Positions 36,954 through 47,419 of a DNA stretch of 64,000 bases are shown here, in pieces. Both the position numbers and the translations under genes were made by a program. The stretch's first letter is position 1, and every line of letters starts with the position of its first letter. The DNA comes from Strigamia acuminata (taxonomy: Eukaryota; Arthropoda; Chilopoda; Geophilomorpha; Linotaeniidae): the NCBI GenBank assembly GCA_949358305.1, contig OX442323.1:1364001-1428000 (forward strand), written 5' to 3'. The notes beneath the pieces are model-generated. The model was given only the letters and a program-made list of their open reading frames with translations, did not search any database and had not been told where the DNA came from.

Positions 36954-37499
36954 TGTCACGCGTACGGACCGTCCTGATTGACAGGCGATCCGTAGCGCTC
37001 GATTAGGCATTATTTTCACTTAACGTTGCTAAATTTCGGCCACAGATGGCGTTGACGATTGGAAACCGTCATCGCCATGTGATTGGACCGATCAATTAGT
37101 AAATGGGGGTTATGGCAGATTGGCTATAAAACCACCCGCTTTCCGACAGAGCTCTCTTCTCTGATGTCGCTCGATACTGAGTACGGCTGACGAGTCTTTT
37201 GTTTGATTTGATTGTTAAGTTGAAAAGGGTATGACAGTGTTTGAATTTCATTTGTTATGATTGAGAATGTGAATTGTTAATCCATCCAATTATTCATTAC
37301 TTGCAATGTGATATTAAATAGACCAAATTGTAAAATTGATTGAGAATCAAACAGACACTTTGTCTGTCTGGTAAATAAAACTCATTTGAACTGAAATAAA
37401 AACTGACTCCATTTAATCTGAACACTCACTCACTCATCTATCACTGGGCAAAGCACATGTTGCGTGTAAGCTAATTAGGACCCAAAGATACACGTAACA
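36954..37499 (+). mobile_element. 5' LTR of a Ty3-type retrotransposon, with adjoining primer-binding site
   Basis: A 546-bp segment starts TGTCACG and ends CGTAACA (TG...CA with short inverted ends). It contains a TATAAAA box (about 37123-37131) and AATAAA hexamers near 37373 and 37396. Immediately after comes TGGTGGAGATGCGG (from 37502), the position and TGG start expected of a tRNA primer-binding site. I could not assign the tRNA. There is no matching 3' LTR in the window. Confidence 0.8.
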
Positions 37500-39012
37500 A
37501 ATGGTGGAGATGCGGTATTTTCCCCACATCGTATAAAAATTTGAATAAAAATTCGAAAATTAGAGTTTAAAACATGAAAAATCAAAATTTATTAGATCTA
37601 AAATCCTTAAAATTGTAAAATTTAGATTAAAATAAGTGAAAATTAGAGTTTGAAACTAGAAAATTGGTAAATTTAGTTTGAAAATTGCTTTAAAATCATA
37701 TAAAATTTTGGAAAAGCCTAACTTAATTTGAATATGAATGAGTCATTGTCAAAGTGATAGAAGTGAGTCATTGCTAATGAAGTTGATGGAGTTAATTAAC
37801 TGATAATTGGCAAAATAGAAAAATAATAAAATAGGAATAAGATTTTGAATACTTTGGATGAATTTGCATAGAAAAAGAATATAGTTTGCATTAGGCCTGT
37901 GCGATATTGGATTGTTGCAAATGCGATTGCGATATTGGATTGTTGCGATTAAATCGCGATATAATCGCAATAATTGCAATAATCGCAATAATCGCAATTA
38001 TCGCAATAATCGCAATAATCGCAATAATCGCAATAATCGCAATAATTGCAACAACACAACGTTCGTTGTACGCGATTGAAGCGCCGGCGTATTACGCGCA
38101 TTTGGCGGGTTTCAACAATTGAATTAAATTTGTCAATTTATTTATATTTATTTTTGTTTTGTTTTAGCATGGATAATTCGGGGATGGACCTGTCAAATGT
38201 CGCGGCCATCAGTCGACACGACAGTCGTAAGTCCACCGTCACCTGTCAAATGTCAACCGCTGCGGCTGACGGTCGACATTCGACGGCTGTGACAGTCGAC
38301 GTCCGACGGACGCGACATTCGACAGCCGACGGTCGAAAGTCGACGGCTGATGGCCGCGACATTCGACAGGTGACAGCAGACAGCTGCCGATTAGTCCATC
38401 CCTGAATTAACCATGCTAAAACAAAACAAAACTAAATCGTACAACGAACGTTGTGTTGTTGCGATATTGCGATTATTGAGATTATGTGCGATTATTGCGA
38501 TTATTTGCGATTATTGCGATTATATTGCGATATGCGATATATCGCAAACAACAGCTAGCAACTTAACTAGTTGCGATATTCGCCAAAAAAAAAATCGCAA
38601 TGCGATTAATCGCAAATTCGCACAGGCCTAGTTTGCATTTACTAATGGACAATTTTGAATTTCAGGAAATTTTTGTAAATTATTTGTTGATAAGGTGTAT
38701 ATTAGTGAAATATATTGCTTGAATTAATTAATGAATATTGATTGCTTTTCAGAATATTTTTGTAAAGTGTTTTTCATAAAAAGTTTTCTTGAATATTTGT
38801 TATTAGTGGTTTTTGATAAAATTTTGTAAATGACCGTGAAAATTGAATTATTCTAGAATTTTTGATGTTTGATTGTTTAAACTGTTTAATCATTGATTTA
38901 TTTTTCAGAGAGTAAAAGTGTTCTGTGTGTTAAAGAGTTATAGTGTTATTTATGAATAAAAATTAGTTTTAGGAGTTTCAGATCAAAGGATTGTGTCTTC
39001 AAACTTAATTAA
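37500..39012 (+). other. 5' leader of the Ty3-type element
   Basis: A-rich, stop-dense non-coding leader between LTR and gag. Without the 739-bp hAT insertion it would be about 775 bp. Its gag-proximal part resembles the sequence at 35250-35420 in the decayed minus-strand copy. Confidence 0.65.
37892..38630. mobile_element. Palindromic hAT-type element (739 bp) inserted in the retroelement leader
   Basis: Ends TAGGCCTGTGCGA and TCGCACAGGCCTA-like are inverted, and the octamer GTTTGCAT is duplicated exactly on both sides (37884-37891 and 38631-38638). Inside, ATCGCAATA-type 9-10-bp repeats (about 37925-38045) face related CGATTATTG repeats (about 38458-38530). A GC-rich core (about 38180-38395) holds many inverted GTCGA/GACATTCGAC words. 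The arms pair almost throughout, so the whole element can fold. Confidence 0.88.
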
Positions 39013-40332
39013 TTGATCATTGCGGACTCCAAACGTTATAAATTCTCGCAATCGGTAACGGATTATGTGTTTTCAACAAGAGAACCAGGAGAACTTGAAC
39101 CACTGGGAGACAAGGTGACTGACCGGAAGAAGAGGTCAAAATCCAAAGGAGAAGAAAAAATTCAAAAAAGGGAAGGTTTTGAAACCCCGGAACAGCGCCA
39201 TAGAAGACTAATAGACCCCGGTGTGTACAATTTATTATTGCCTAAAGAAATTGAGGAATTAGGCGGTCTCTTGGAAACAGTGGAAGCGGATTTGGACGAC
39301 GCATTTGAGGACGCAGCCCAAGAGATTGAGGACTCAAAAGAACTTATTCAACCAATATTGACAATTAAAAACGAACAATTTCCAGATAATATGGCAAGTG
39401 CTTCACCAGAACTTGTAGCGATACAAACAGTGTTACAAAACTTAGTGGTCAATAGAAGAAATCCAGTTGACTTTGATCCGGCTACAGGAAATATTGATAC
39501 GTGGTTAATCAGATATGAAGATACGATTGCTGATGACACCGAAAGGATTAAACATTTGTCCATTGTGCTGAAACATTCTGCATCATCGTGGTATTTAGAT
39601 CAACTTCCACTATATCCGACTAGAACTTGGAGTCAATGGAAAGATGCGTTGAAAACAAAATTCAGACGACAGATAACAACAATTTTGTCGAAATTACAAA
39701 CAATGCAGCACAAAGATGGAACAGCTTTGGAACACATGCAGAAGATATTAAAAGAATGTTCTTTTGCAAGACCAGCCTTTACTGAAGACCAAAAGATATT
39801 TCATGTGTTCCAGGGACTTAAAAAGGTGATCAGAGACAAGTTAGTAGCTAATTATCCAAAGACATTGGATCAATTAACATCTCAACTTGGATTATTGGAA
39901 GCTCACGCATTCAATGAGGACCCTGCAGAAGTTTTACTAACCCTACTGCAAAAAGCTGTTGATACAACAGGCGAGGTGAAACCGAGTTTGTTAGTTGAAC
40001 CGAACGACGTCAATAAAACCAAAGACGAGTTGTTAGCAGAGGTCAAAGTGCTAAGACAACAGCAGCAGTTTGGGGAAGTTCAATATGCAGAGGTTACTCC
40101 TGTCTTCTACCAAAATCAATGGTACACACCACATCCAAACCAGGAGCAGTTCTACAATAGAGGTAACTTTAGAGGACGACCTGGACAACAACGTGGATGG
40201 TGGAATAATAACAACAATTGGAACCAAGGTAGAGGATGGAATAACAACAGAGGTCGAAACAGAGGTAATTGGAATAATCAGTGGAATAATTCAGGTCAAG
40301 GATTCCAACAGCAATATCCACAACAGCAATAG
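39013..40332 (+). CDS. gag: Ty3-type retrotransposon Gag (decayed)
   Basis: Capsid-type protein of about 440 residues. The block from NPVDFDPATG through WYLDQLP, ARPAFTEDQKIF and LDQLTSQLGLLEAHAF is typical of retrotransposon gag capsid regions. No CCHC zinc knuckle is present; instead the C terminus (from about 40150) is rich in Asn, Gln, Trp, Arg and Gly with RG/RGR motifs, likely the RNA-binding part. The frame opens after a stop with TTG. The first ATG is at about 39391, at a Met that is also present in the decayed copy, so the real start is unsettled. A TAG at 40330-40332 interrupts a repetitive tail whose reading continues in frame to about 40509. Confidence 0.85.
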   Translation: MIIADSKRYKFSQSVTDYVFSTREPGELEPLGDKVTDRKKRSKSKGEEKIQKREGFETPEQRHRRLIDPGVYNLLLPKEIEELGGLLETVEADLDDAFEDAAQEIEDSKELIQPILTIKNEQFPDNMASASPELVAIQTVLQNLVVNRRNPVDFDPATGNIDTWLIRYEDTIADDTERIKHLSIVLKHSASSWYLDQLPLYPTRTWSQWKDALKTKFRRQITTILSKLQTMQHKDGTALEHMQKILKECSFARPAFTEDQKIFHVFQGLKKVIRDKLVANYPKTLDQLTSQLGLLEAHAFNEDPAEVLLTLLQKAVDTTGEVKPSLLVEPNDVNKTKDELLAEVKVLRQQQQFGEVQYAEVTPVFYQNQWYTPHPNQEQFYNRGNFRGRPGQQRGWWNNNNNWNQGRGWNNNRGRNRGNWNNQWNNSGQGFQQQYPQQQ

Positions 40333-40532
40333 AATCCACCACAACAGCAATGGAATCCACCACAAGGTCAAAGACAACAGGGGAATCCAAATAACCAAGG
40401 TCATCCACAAAATCCAAATTATAAAGGTAAAAATTTTATTGAAAATTACCGAGGCCGAGGAAATCGAGGAGCCCCACGTGGTGGACCACCTAATCCATCG
40501 GGAAACTAGAATGGCCATAAAGACGGAAAAAC

Positions 40533-41342
40533 AAAAAGAAATTCAAAAAGAGGAAATTAGAAATCATCGAGTTGAACGCCATGGATGAACTTTTGCAGAT
40601 TCCAGTAGTATTAAATGGTATGGAAATAACTGGTGTCTTGGATTCTGGAGATTTTCGTAACATCATTAGTGAAGATTTGGTGAGAACTCTGCAGCTCAAA
40701 TATCAACCCTGTCCAGGTGTTCGATTGAGAGTTGTGGATGGCTCGTTGATAATCCCAGAAGGAAAAACCAGGATTACCATTGATGTTGGACAACAACAAC
40801 ATACCATCGAAGTGTTGATTGTCAATGGATTTGGACGTCATTTACTGCTAGGAGATAATTTTTTAAGATCTGCAAGGTGCCAACTCGACTATGACCAACA
40901 GAAGATCTTTGTAGGCCCAAAAGATGAACAACAAGAAGTTTTCCCAATGTCAAAGAATCATACTGATTTAAATTACATAGCTCGTGTTTTAAAACCAATA
41001 ACAATTCCAGCTTTACATGAATGTATTGTACCAATAAAGATTGCGAAGAAAGTAGATGATGAATTATTTATAGAACCACTCAGTGGAGTAATTGACCGAT
41101 TTGGAGTGATTTGTTGCAAAACATTGACTAAATTCAGAAAAGGTGAAGGAGTTCTGCGAGTTGCGAATCCAACTAAGAAGACAATCTATTTAGGAAAAAA
41201 TTCAGCAATTGCAAAAGCTTTTTATGTAATTGAGTCTGGCGTGCTTGATGAAAAAAGAGATAATCATTTTGACTTTAGCACGGCCATGGCAAATGACAAT
41301 ATGACGTCAGCACAACAAGAGCTGATGCGACAACTGCTTTAG
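40533..41342 (+). pseudogene. pol: Ty3-type Pol, aspartic protease part
   Basis: A retropepsin-like domain: an LDSG active-site motif near 40638-40652, a hydrophobic flap region, and LLGDNFL near 40845 (the ILG-type motif). It lies in a different frame from gag, so expression would need frameshifting or is lost. The first ATG is at 40581. The frame ends at a TAG (40340 region excluded; codon 41340-41342), beyond which the same frame continues directly into reverse transcriptase, so this stop looks like decay. Confidence 0.82.
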
Positions 41343-42794
41343 AAGAATTCCGACAGGTTTGCAACATCTGATAGTGATTTAGGCAGAGCCCAGGCGATTA
41401 AACATCAAATTGATACGGGAGATTCTCCTCCAATTCATTTGCAGCCTTACCGACGATCTGTTAAGGAAAAAGAAATCGAGGATGCTGAAACGAAGAAGTT
41501 ACTCGAGATGGGAGTAATACGAGAATCCGAGAGCCCATGGAGTGCTCCAGTGCTACTCATCAAGAAAAGAGACGGCAAATGGAGATTTTGCGTTGATTGG
41601 AGACGATTAAATGCAGTAACAAAGAAAATGGTTTATCCCTTACCGCGCATCGATGACACCCTAGACCAACTAGCGGGTGCGAAGTATTTTACAATGATGG
41701 ATCTAATCCAAGGATATTTCCAGGTAGAAATCGATGAGGCGGACAAGGAAAAGACTGCATTTACAACGAATTCAGGCCATTATGAGTTCAACGTCTTAGG
41801 ACAAGGCCTTTGTAACAGCCCAGCCGCCTTTCAGAAATTGATAAATAAAGTGCTTGGAAACCTCTTGGGAAAAGTATGTATAGCGTACATTGACGATTTG
41901 ATAGTGTTTTCAAAGACTTTCGACCAGCACCTCGTTGATTTGGAGGCAGTTTTCCAAAAGCTTAGAACAGCGAATCTCAAAGTTAAGCTGAGCAAATGTA
42001 CGTTTGCGACACACACCATACGATATCTCGGACATGTGGTTGATGCTGAAGGTATTTCACCGGATCCCAGGAACCTGGATTCAGTCGCGAAGTTTCCAAT
42101 TCTTGTAAACGTTAAACAACTGCGTGGTTTTCTTGGATTATGTTCATATTACCGGAAGTTCATCAAAGGCTTTGCGGACATTTCCAAACCTCTGGTGAAT
42201 TTAACCAAAAAGGATGAAAAGTTTGATTGGGGACCACCCCATGATAAAGCATTCCACACACTCCGAAATGCATTAATAACAGTGCCGGTGTTAGCGCATC
42301 CAAACTTCGCTCAGCCCTTTATGATTTCATGTGACGCAAGTGCCTACGGCTTAGGAGCTATTTTAAAACAAAAAGTTAACAACCAAGAGCGTGTTATCGC
42401 CTATGGAAGCTGTTTGAGGAGCACAGCGGAACAAAACTACACAGCAACTGAAAGGGAAATGTTAGCAATCATTTTTGCAATAGAGAAGTTTCGACCGTAC
42501 TTGTATGGACAGAAATTCCAAATTATCACCGACCATTCTGTCCTCCAATGGCTGAAAGGAGTTCGAAACCCAAACGGACGTCTAGCCAGGTGGGCGCTGC
42601 AATTAGCTGATTATGATTTTGAAATATTTCATAAAAGCGGCAAGAAACATACAGATGCCGATGCTTTAAGTAGGATCCAGGAAGAATTAAGTGAAGAAGA
42701 AATCGAAAAATTACTGAAATCTGGAAAACAATTACAGCAGATGAATGTGTCAAGCTTACGTCATCAATGCCTAAGCGACTTGCTGCGGTAATAA
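41343..42794 (+). pseudogene. pol: Ty3-type Pol, reverse transcriptase and RNase H, truncated before integrase
   Basis: Reverse transcriptase motifs are intact: SPW-APVLLIKKRDGKWRFCVDWR, a FTMMDLIQGY block, QGLCNSPAAFQ and the catalytic YIDD with FS-T. They are followed by QLRGFLGLCSYYRKFI and an RNase H domain (SCDASAYGLGA, TATEREMLAII, ITDHSVLQWL). The order protease-RT-RNase H is that of Ty3/mdg4 elements. The frame ends shortly after DADALSRI. No integrase zinc finger or core follows and no 3' LTR is present. An in-frame TAG at 41340-41342 separates it from the protease. Confidence 0.92.
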
Positions 42795-42941
42795 AGGCAA
42801 AAGGATATCCCACCAAATATTGAGGTAGTACTTTACTAATTTGAAATATTTATAGCTTAATCACTCAAGTTTCCAAACTTATGCAACAGATAGAGCGAGT
42901 TTCCAGACTTCTGCTTCACCAGGGGGTGTATACAATTCAAC

Positions 42942-43123
42942 ATATTTATGTTATTTATTTGATTTTTTTGAAAACATTTAGATTTTTGGAAAGCTCTATG
43001 CTACATTAATAAAATGTTATAAGCTTAATATCCTTTGATTGTTTGTTTTCTCATAATCACAAACTAACTAAACTCAAAATTTTAAATTCAGCCAAGTTTC
43101 CAAACTTATGCTTCTCACTTGTA
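42942..43123. repeat. 182-bp inverted-repeat arm, right of the Ty3-type element
   Basis: Reverse complement of 36772-36953 with few differences. The match stops at the CATATTTATG end, facing the truncated pol. It is followed outward by a short acidic-codon-rich stretch (about 43128-43215) and then the minisatellite foldback. Confidence 0.92.
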
Positions 43124-43220
43124 TTCACGATGAGGAAGAAAAAGAGGAAGAACAAATCTTCGAACAGGCTGAAGGACCTGAAATTGAAACTTATGGGGGT
43201 GATCCTGTTGAAGAAATTAA

Positions 43221-43627
43221 GCAAAAACGTCATTTTTGGGCAAAAACGTCATTTTTGGGCAAAAACGTCATTTTTGGGCAAAAACGTCATTTTTGGGCAA
43301 AAACGTCATTTTTGGGCAAAAACGTCATTTTTGGGCAAAAACGTCATTTTTGGGCAAAAACGTCATTTTTGGGCAAAAACGTCATTTTTGGGCAAAAACG
43401 TCATTTTTGGGCAAAAACGTCATTTTTGGGCAAAAACGTCATTTTTGGGCAAAAACGTCATTTTTGGGCAAAAACGTCATTTTTGGGCAAAAACGTCATT
43501 TTTGGGCAAAAACGTCATTTTTGGGCAAAAACGTCATTTTTGGGCAAAAACGTCATTTTTGGGCAAAAACGTCATTTTTGGGCAAAAACGTCATTTTTGG
43601 GCAAAAACGTCATTTTTGGGCAAAAAA
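43221..43627. repeat. 19-bp minisatellite, left foldback arm (about 21 copies)
   Basis: Perfect tandem copies of GTCATTTTTGGGCAAAAAC. The unit length is not a multiple of three and contains no stop in the frames seen, giving repetitive open frames that are not genes. The array is the inverted counterpart of the 20-bp array at 43946-44329. Confidence 0.96.
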
Positions 43628-43945
43628 CACAATTTTTAGGCCATAAAAACAATTTAAAATTCAAGAAGCACTACTTTAGGCAAAAAAAAAATTTTTTTTG
43701 GTTAAAAAAACACCATTTTGGCTTTCAAAAAACATCTCTTTTTTGAGTAAAAACATTATTTTGTGTGTAAAACACTAGTTTTGTGCGAAAAATTCCATTT
43801 TTTGCGTGAAAAATGCTATTTTTCTGCAAAAATTTGAATTTTTCGCACAAAAATGGTATTTTGCCAAAAGTAGTGTTTCTTGAATTTTATATTTTTTCTT
43901 GCTAAAAGTAGTGTTTCTTGAATTTAAAATTGTTTTTATGGCCTA

Positions 43946-44329
43946 AAAATGGTGTTTTTTGCCCAAAAATGGTGTTTTTTGCCCAAAAATGGTGTTTTTT
44001 GCCCAAAAATGGTGTTTTTTGCCCAAAAATGGTGTTTTTTGCCCAAAAATGGTGTTTTTTGCCCAGAAATGGTGTTTTTTGCCCAAAAATGGTGTTTTTT
44101 GCCCAAAAATGGTGTTTTTTGCCCAGAAATGGTGTTTTTTGCCCAAAAATGGTGTTTTTTGCCCAAAAATGGTGTTTTTTGCCCAAAAATGGTGTTTTTT
44201 GCCCAAAAATGGTGTTTTTTGCCCAAAAATGGTGTTTTTTGCCCAAAAATGGTGTTTTTTGCCCAAAAATGGTGTTTTTTGCCCAAAAATGGTGTTTTTT
44301 GCCCAAAAATGGTGTTTTTTGCCCAAAAA
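43946..44329. repeat. 20-bp minisatellite, right foldback arm (about 19 copies)
   Basis: Tandem GCCCAAAAATGGTGTTTTTT. Only two copies differ (CAGAAAT in place of CAAAAAT, near 44065 and 44125). Confidence 0.96.
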
Positions 44330-44670
44330 AAATGTATTTTTGCACCAAAAATTTGTGTAAATTTTAAATTATTTTTTCTCAAATTTATTTACATTTTCAG
44401 TTTTATTCTCTAAATTTATTTTTGTAGAAATAAACCAATCAAATATGAATAAAAGAAAAAAATGTTTATTTAAAACATAATAATTGGATTATAAAACTAA
44501 ATTTGCTTTAAGTTCACTAAATATCTCACCGTTAGTCGCATTTAAACTTTCTGTTGCCCCCAGGAAAAGTAGATTGCTCCAGCCGTTTGTGGCAGAAAAA
44601 TGAACTGCTCATTTGGAGCTGAAGCAGCGTGGCAGCATGTGAAGATTTTTTTCTCCATAGGTGTACATTA

Positions 44671-45300
44671 GGTGCGTTCAATATAAAATGGATTTCCGAA
44701 ATCGTGATTTTCTTGATTTTCAGAAATCAAGGAAATCGGATTTCAACTTTGAACGGCCTTAATTTTTTCTGAAATCCAACTGTTGCGCATGCGCAATTTG
44801 AACTTCTTGTTTGAAATTGAAAAACTTTCGGCCGCGTTTGATAGCTTAAACGCGGCGGAAAAATTACGCTTTCGCCACACAGCACTGCGGCGGAACATTT
44901 AAAAACTTTCGGCCGCGTTCAACAGCTCAAACGCGGCCAGAAAATTACGCTTTCGCCGCACAGCAGTGCGCATTTAAAAACATGCTAACGTCTTATGGAC
45001 GTTTCTTTACACATTTGTAAACGTACGATGGACGTTTTACGATATATGACTCGAACTGGCATGAATGTGTCCAACTAACAAAAATAACGTGCAAAATGTG
45101 CGATTCATGCGATTCGAGATGGTTGAAATCAACATGAAATCAACTTGAAATCAAAGAAAGCAACTATAAACGTCGCTTTCCGAAATCGGATTTCATGAAA
45201 TCCGATTTCGCTGATTATGACGTAAAAACCGTCACTTCCGGGCTCCCGAAATCAGCGAAATCGGCGAAATCAGTGAAATCCATTTTATATTGAACGCGCC
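44671..45300. mobile_element. GGTGCRTTCAAT-ended MITE, copy 2 (630 bp)
   Basis: Ends GGTGCGTTCAATATAAAATG and the complement, bordered by TA on both sides. Interior segments with GGCCGCGTT, AGCTCAAACGCGG and TTACGCTTTCGCC recur. Same family as 29759-30392. Its right TA directly adjoins the truncated Tc1 transposase. Confidence 0.87.
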
Positions 45301-45302
45301 TA

Positions 45303-46060
45303 TTGAAATTGTATGTTTCAAACCATTCTTTGGTTGATTTCGAAGCATGGGCAGAGGCCAAATCCTGCTGAAAAATGACTTCAGCATCCTCATCATTGGA
45401 GAAAAGGTCTTCAATGGATGGAATTAGGAAATATTGGAGTAGTTCTTGATATACTTCAGAATTAACAGTCCCCTTGATGGTTGTCATGTGCCCAACACCT
45501 CGTGTGCACATACACCCCCATATCATCACACTACCCGGAAATTTCATCCTTTGTTCTCCAAACCGTGACACCCTGGTCAGCATATGAAATACAAAACCTC
45601 GATTCATCACTGAAAATTACTTTTGCCCAATTCTCCGACATCTACTTAACTCGTTTTTGTCGTTGCTTCTGTATTAACAGTGGCTTACGTTTGGATGCAC
45701 AACTTTTAAAGTTCAGTTCATGAAGTCGACGGACAGTTGTGCGATGGGAAGTAGCTACATTTCCCTGTTTCCACATATTATGATATTGTCTAGTCGATTT
45801 AAATCGTTTTTCCTCACAATTGTGCACAGTTTTCGATCATCTCTGGCAGTTGTTGAGCGCTTTCTACAAGTATTACAATTTTTACGGTTGTGGTGGAGTC
45901 CATGATTTTAATTGACATGTTTGAGAATTTTTGACACTGTAGATTGGCTATAGTTAACAGCCTTGGCGATTTCTGCTTGCGTTTTATTGTCTTGATGGAA
46001 CTTTAGAATTACTTTTCTTGTTGCAGGTGACAAGTCTTTTTTGTCACCCATGTTTGTCAT
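45303..46060 (-). pseudogene. Broken Tc1-type transposase
   Basis: Reading from 46060 downward, an N-terminal helix-turn-helix region (SPATRKVILKFHQDNKTQAEIA) is recognisable. It is followed by a second DNA-binding part and VIFSDESRF (first catalytic Asp, near 45606). Next come SVMIWGCM and a GTVNSE segment, then FQQDLASAHASKS (second Asp, near 45375). Frameshifts and stops separate these blocks. The C terminus with the third acidic residue is missing, cut off at the adjoining MITE. The far side of that MITE does not continue the transposase, so the element was truncated rather than simply interrupted. A TACAGT next to 46246 may be its surviving outer end. Confidence 0.85.
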
Positions 46061-46247
46061 CTAATGCAAAACATATACTAATTTGCATAATTCAATTACT
46101 TTATTGGACTATTCCATTTTTTGGACATAGGAAAAAAATATTTCATTTTTTGTCCCTGTTTAAACTTGAATAAAATAGCAACCAGAAGTGATTTTATGAT
46201 TCTGTTTGGACAAAATGTTAGCTTAATAATTCTAGTTTTATACAGTA

Positions 46248-47417
46248 GGTGCATTCACAGTTAAAATCCAAATTTGACTTGTCATAATCTGAATTATCAA
46301 TAATTCATGTAAGTCATTTGGCTAAACTCCATACAAAGTGAACAATTATTTGGCTGATGTGGCTGAAATATCTTACCAGCCACAGGAAATGATGTAATTT
46401 ACATCACTGAAAAGATAATTCAAAGTGGCCTATTGATAAGTCACTCCAATCATGACTTATCAATAAGTGGCTGATGGAAAAATTCCTCCAATCATGGCTG
46501 AGCATATGACTTATTTGGCCACTGGAATAAGTCATTCAAGATGGATGCCCCCAGTCAGTCTATCATGAAAAGAGGAATCCAGCAAGAAACTGGTCAAGGA
46601 CTGAAGAAATGAGCATTGCTCATTATCTAGCTGAACAGCCATGGCTAGGCAAAGGCAAGGTTAGTAATTGCTGACATTTTTAAACACAAATTCATGTTTT
46701 TTTGTATGTGAGCATTTCCACTGGGCAGTGGCTTTTTTTAGTGAAAATAGTACTTTTTCAACATTTACATTTTTTCATAAAAAGTTTATTTTTTAGTAAA
46801 TATATTGAATTAAATTAAATTAAATAAAATATGTTAATTTTTTTGTAAATATATTAAATGAATATTTTTTAAATAAATGAATGTTTTTCTGTAAATATCA
46901 AAAAATATATGAGTGCTATTCAGTGAATATTTTTTTTAAAAAAATGCATGCTTTTTAACAGATTTTAAAACATATTTTTTATATATGTAAAAATGGATAA
47001 AATAAATCATTAAAAACTAGGTAAAAATCATGAAAAACTCGATAATATCGTGTAAAATCGTGAAAAACGATAAAAATGGTGTAAAATTGTGAAAATCTGG
47101 GTAAAAATGGTGTAAAATAATGAAAAAAAGGGTAAAAATTGTGAAAAATCATGAAAAACTGGGTGAAAAGAGTAAAAATCGTGACAAACTGGGTAAAAAT
47201 CGTGAAAGCCTCGGTAAAAATAGTCAAAAACTGCGTAAAAATCGTCAAAAATTGTCACAAACTGGGTGAAAAGTCTTGAAAAGCTTGTAAAAAATCATGA
47301 AAATAAGCAGATTATGATTTGTCAAATTTCGATTATCATCTGATGTCGTAAATTGTATCATTTCCTGTGACTGTTAAGTCATTTCAGTCAAATAATTCAT
47401 TTGACTTTGAATGCACC
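46248..47417. mobile_element. GGTGCATTC-ended element, copy 3, with internal repeats (1170 bp)
   Basis: Ends GGTGCATTCA and TGAATGCACC-like are inverted and flanked by TA. The left part has repeated TTATCAATAAGT/GACTTAT words. The right part (about 46990-47290) is a degenerate array of about 20-bp units like GTAAAAATCGTGAAAAACTG. Low-complexity open frames there are not genes. Confidence 0.72.
46990..47290. repeat. Degenerate 20-bp minisatellite within a MITE
   Basis: Roughly 15 diverged units built around GTAAAAATCGTGAAAAACTG. Confidence 0.8.
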
Positions 47418-47419
47418 TA

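Larger units (their letters stand above)
43221..44335. mobile_element. Foldback structure with minisatellite arms
   Basis: The left array (19-bp unit) and right array (20-bp unit) are related in inverted orientation, sharing the core TTTTTGGGCAAAAA/complement. Between them, about 39 bp at 43639-43677 is nearly the exact inverted repeat of 43904-43943. The centre carries degenerate versions of the same words. The result is a hairpin of over 1 kb. This is the architecture of Drosophila FB (foldback) elements, whose inverted termini are made of tandem repeats. No target duplication or transposase was identified. Confidence 0.7.

Noticed and set aside
43043-44413. Open frames of 127-212 codons across the minisatellites
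   Set aside because: Same cause: stop-free 19- and 20-bp units, open in several frames on both strands.
44671-45300. MITE as a simple insertion into the Tc1 transposase
   Set aside because: The transposase C terminus does not resume on the far side at 44340-44670, so the transposase was already truncated or was lost on that side.
46979-47258. Phe/Thr-rich minus-strand open frames
   Set aside because: They follow the degenerate 20-bp repeat inside a MITE.
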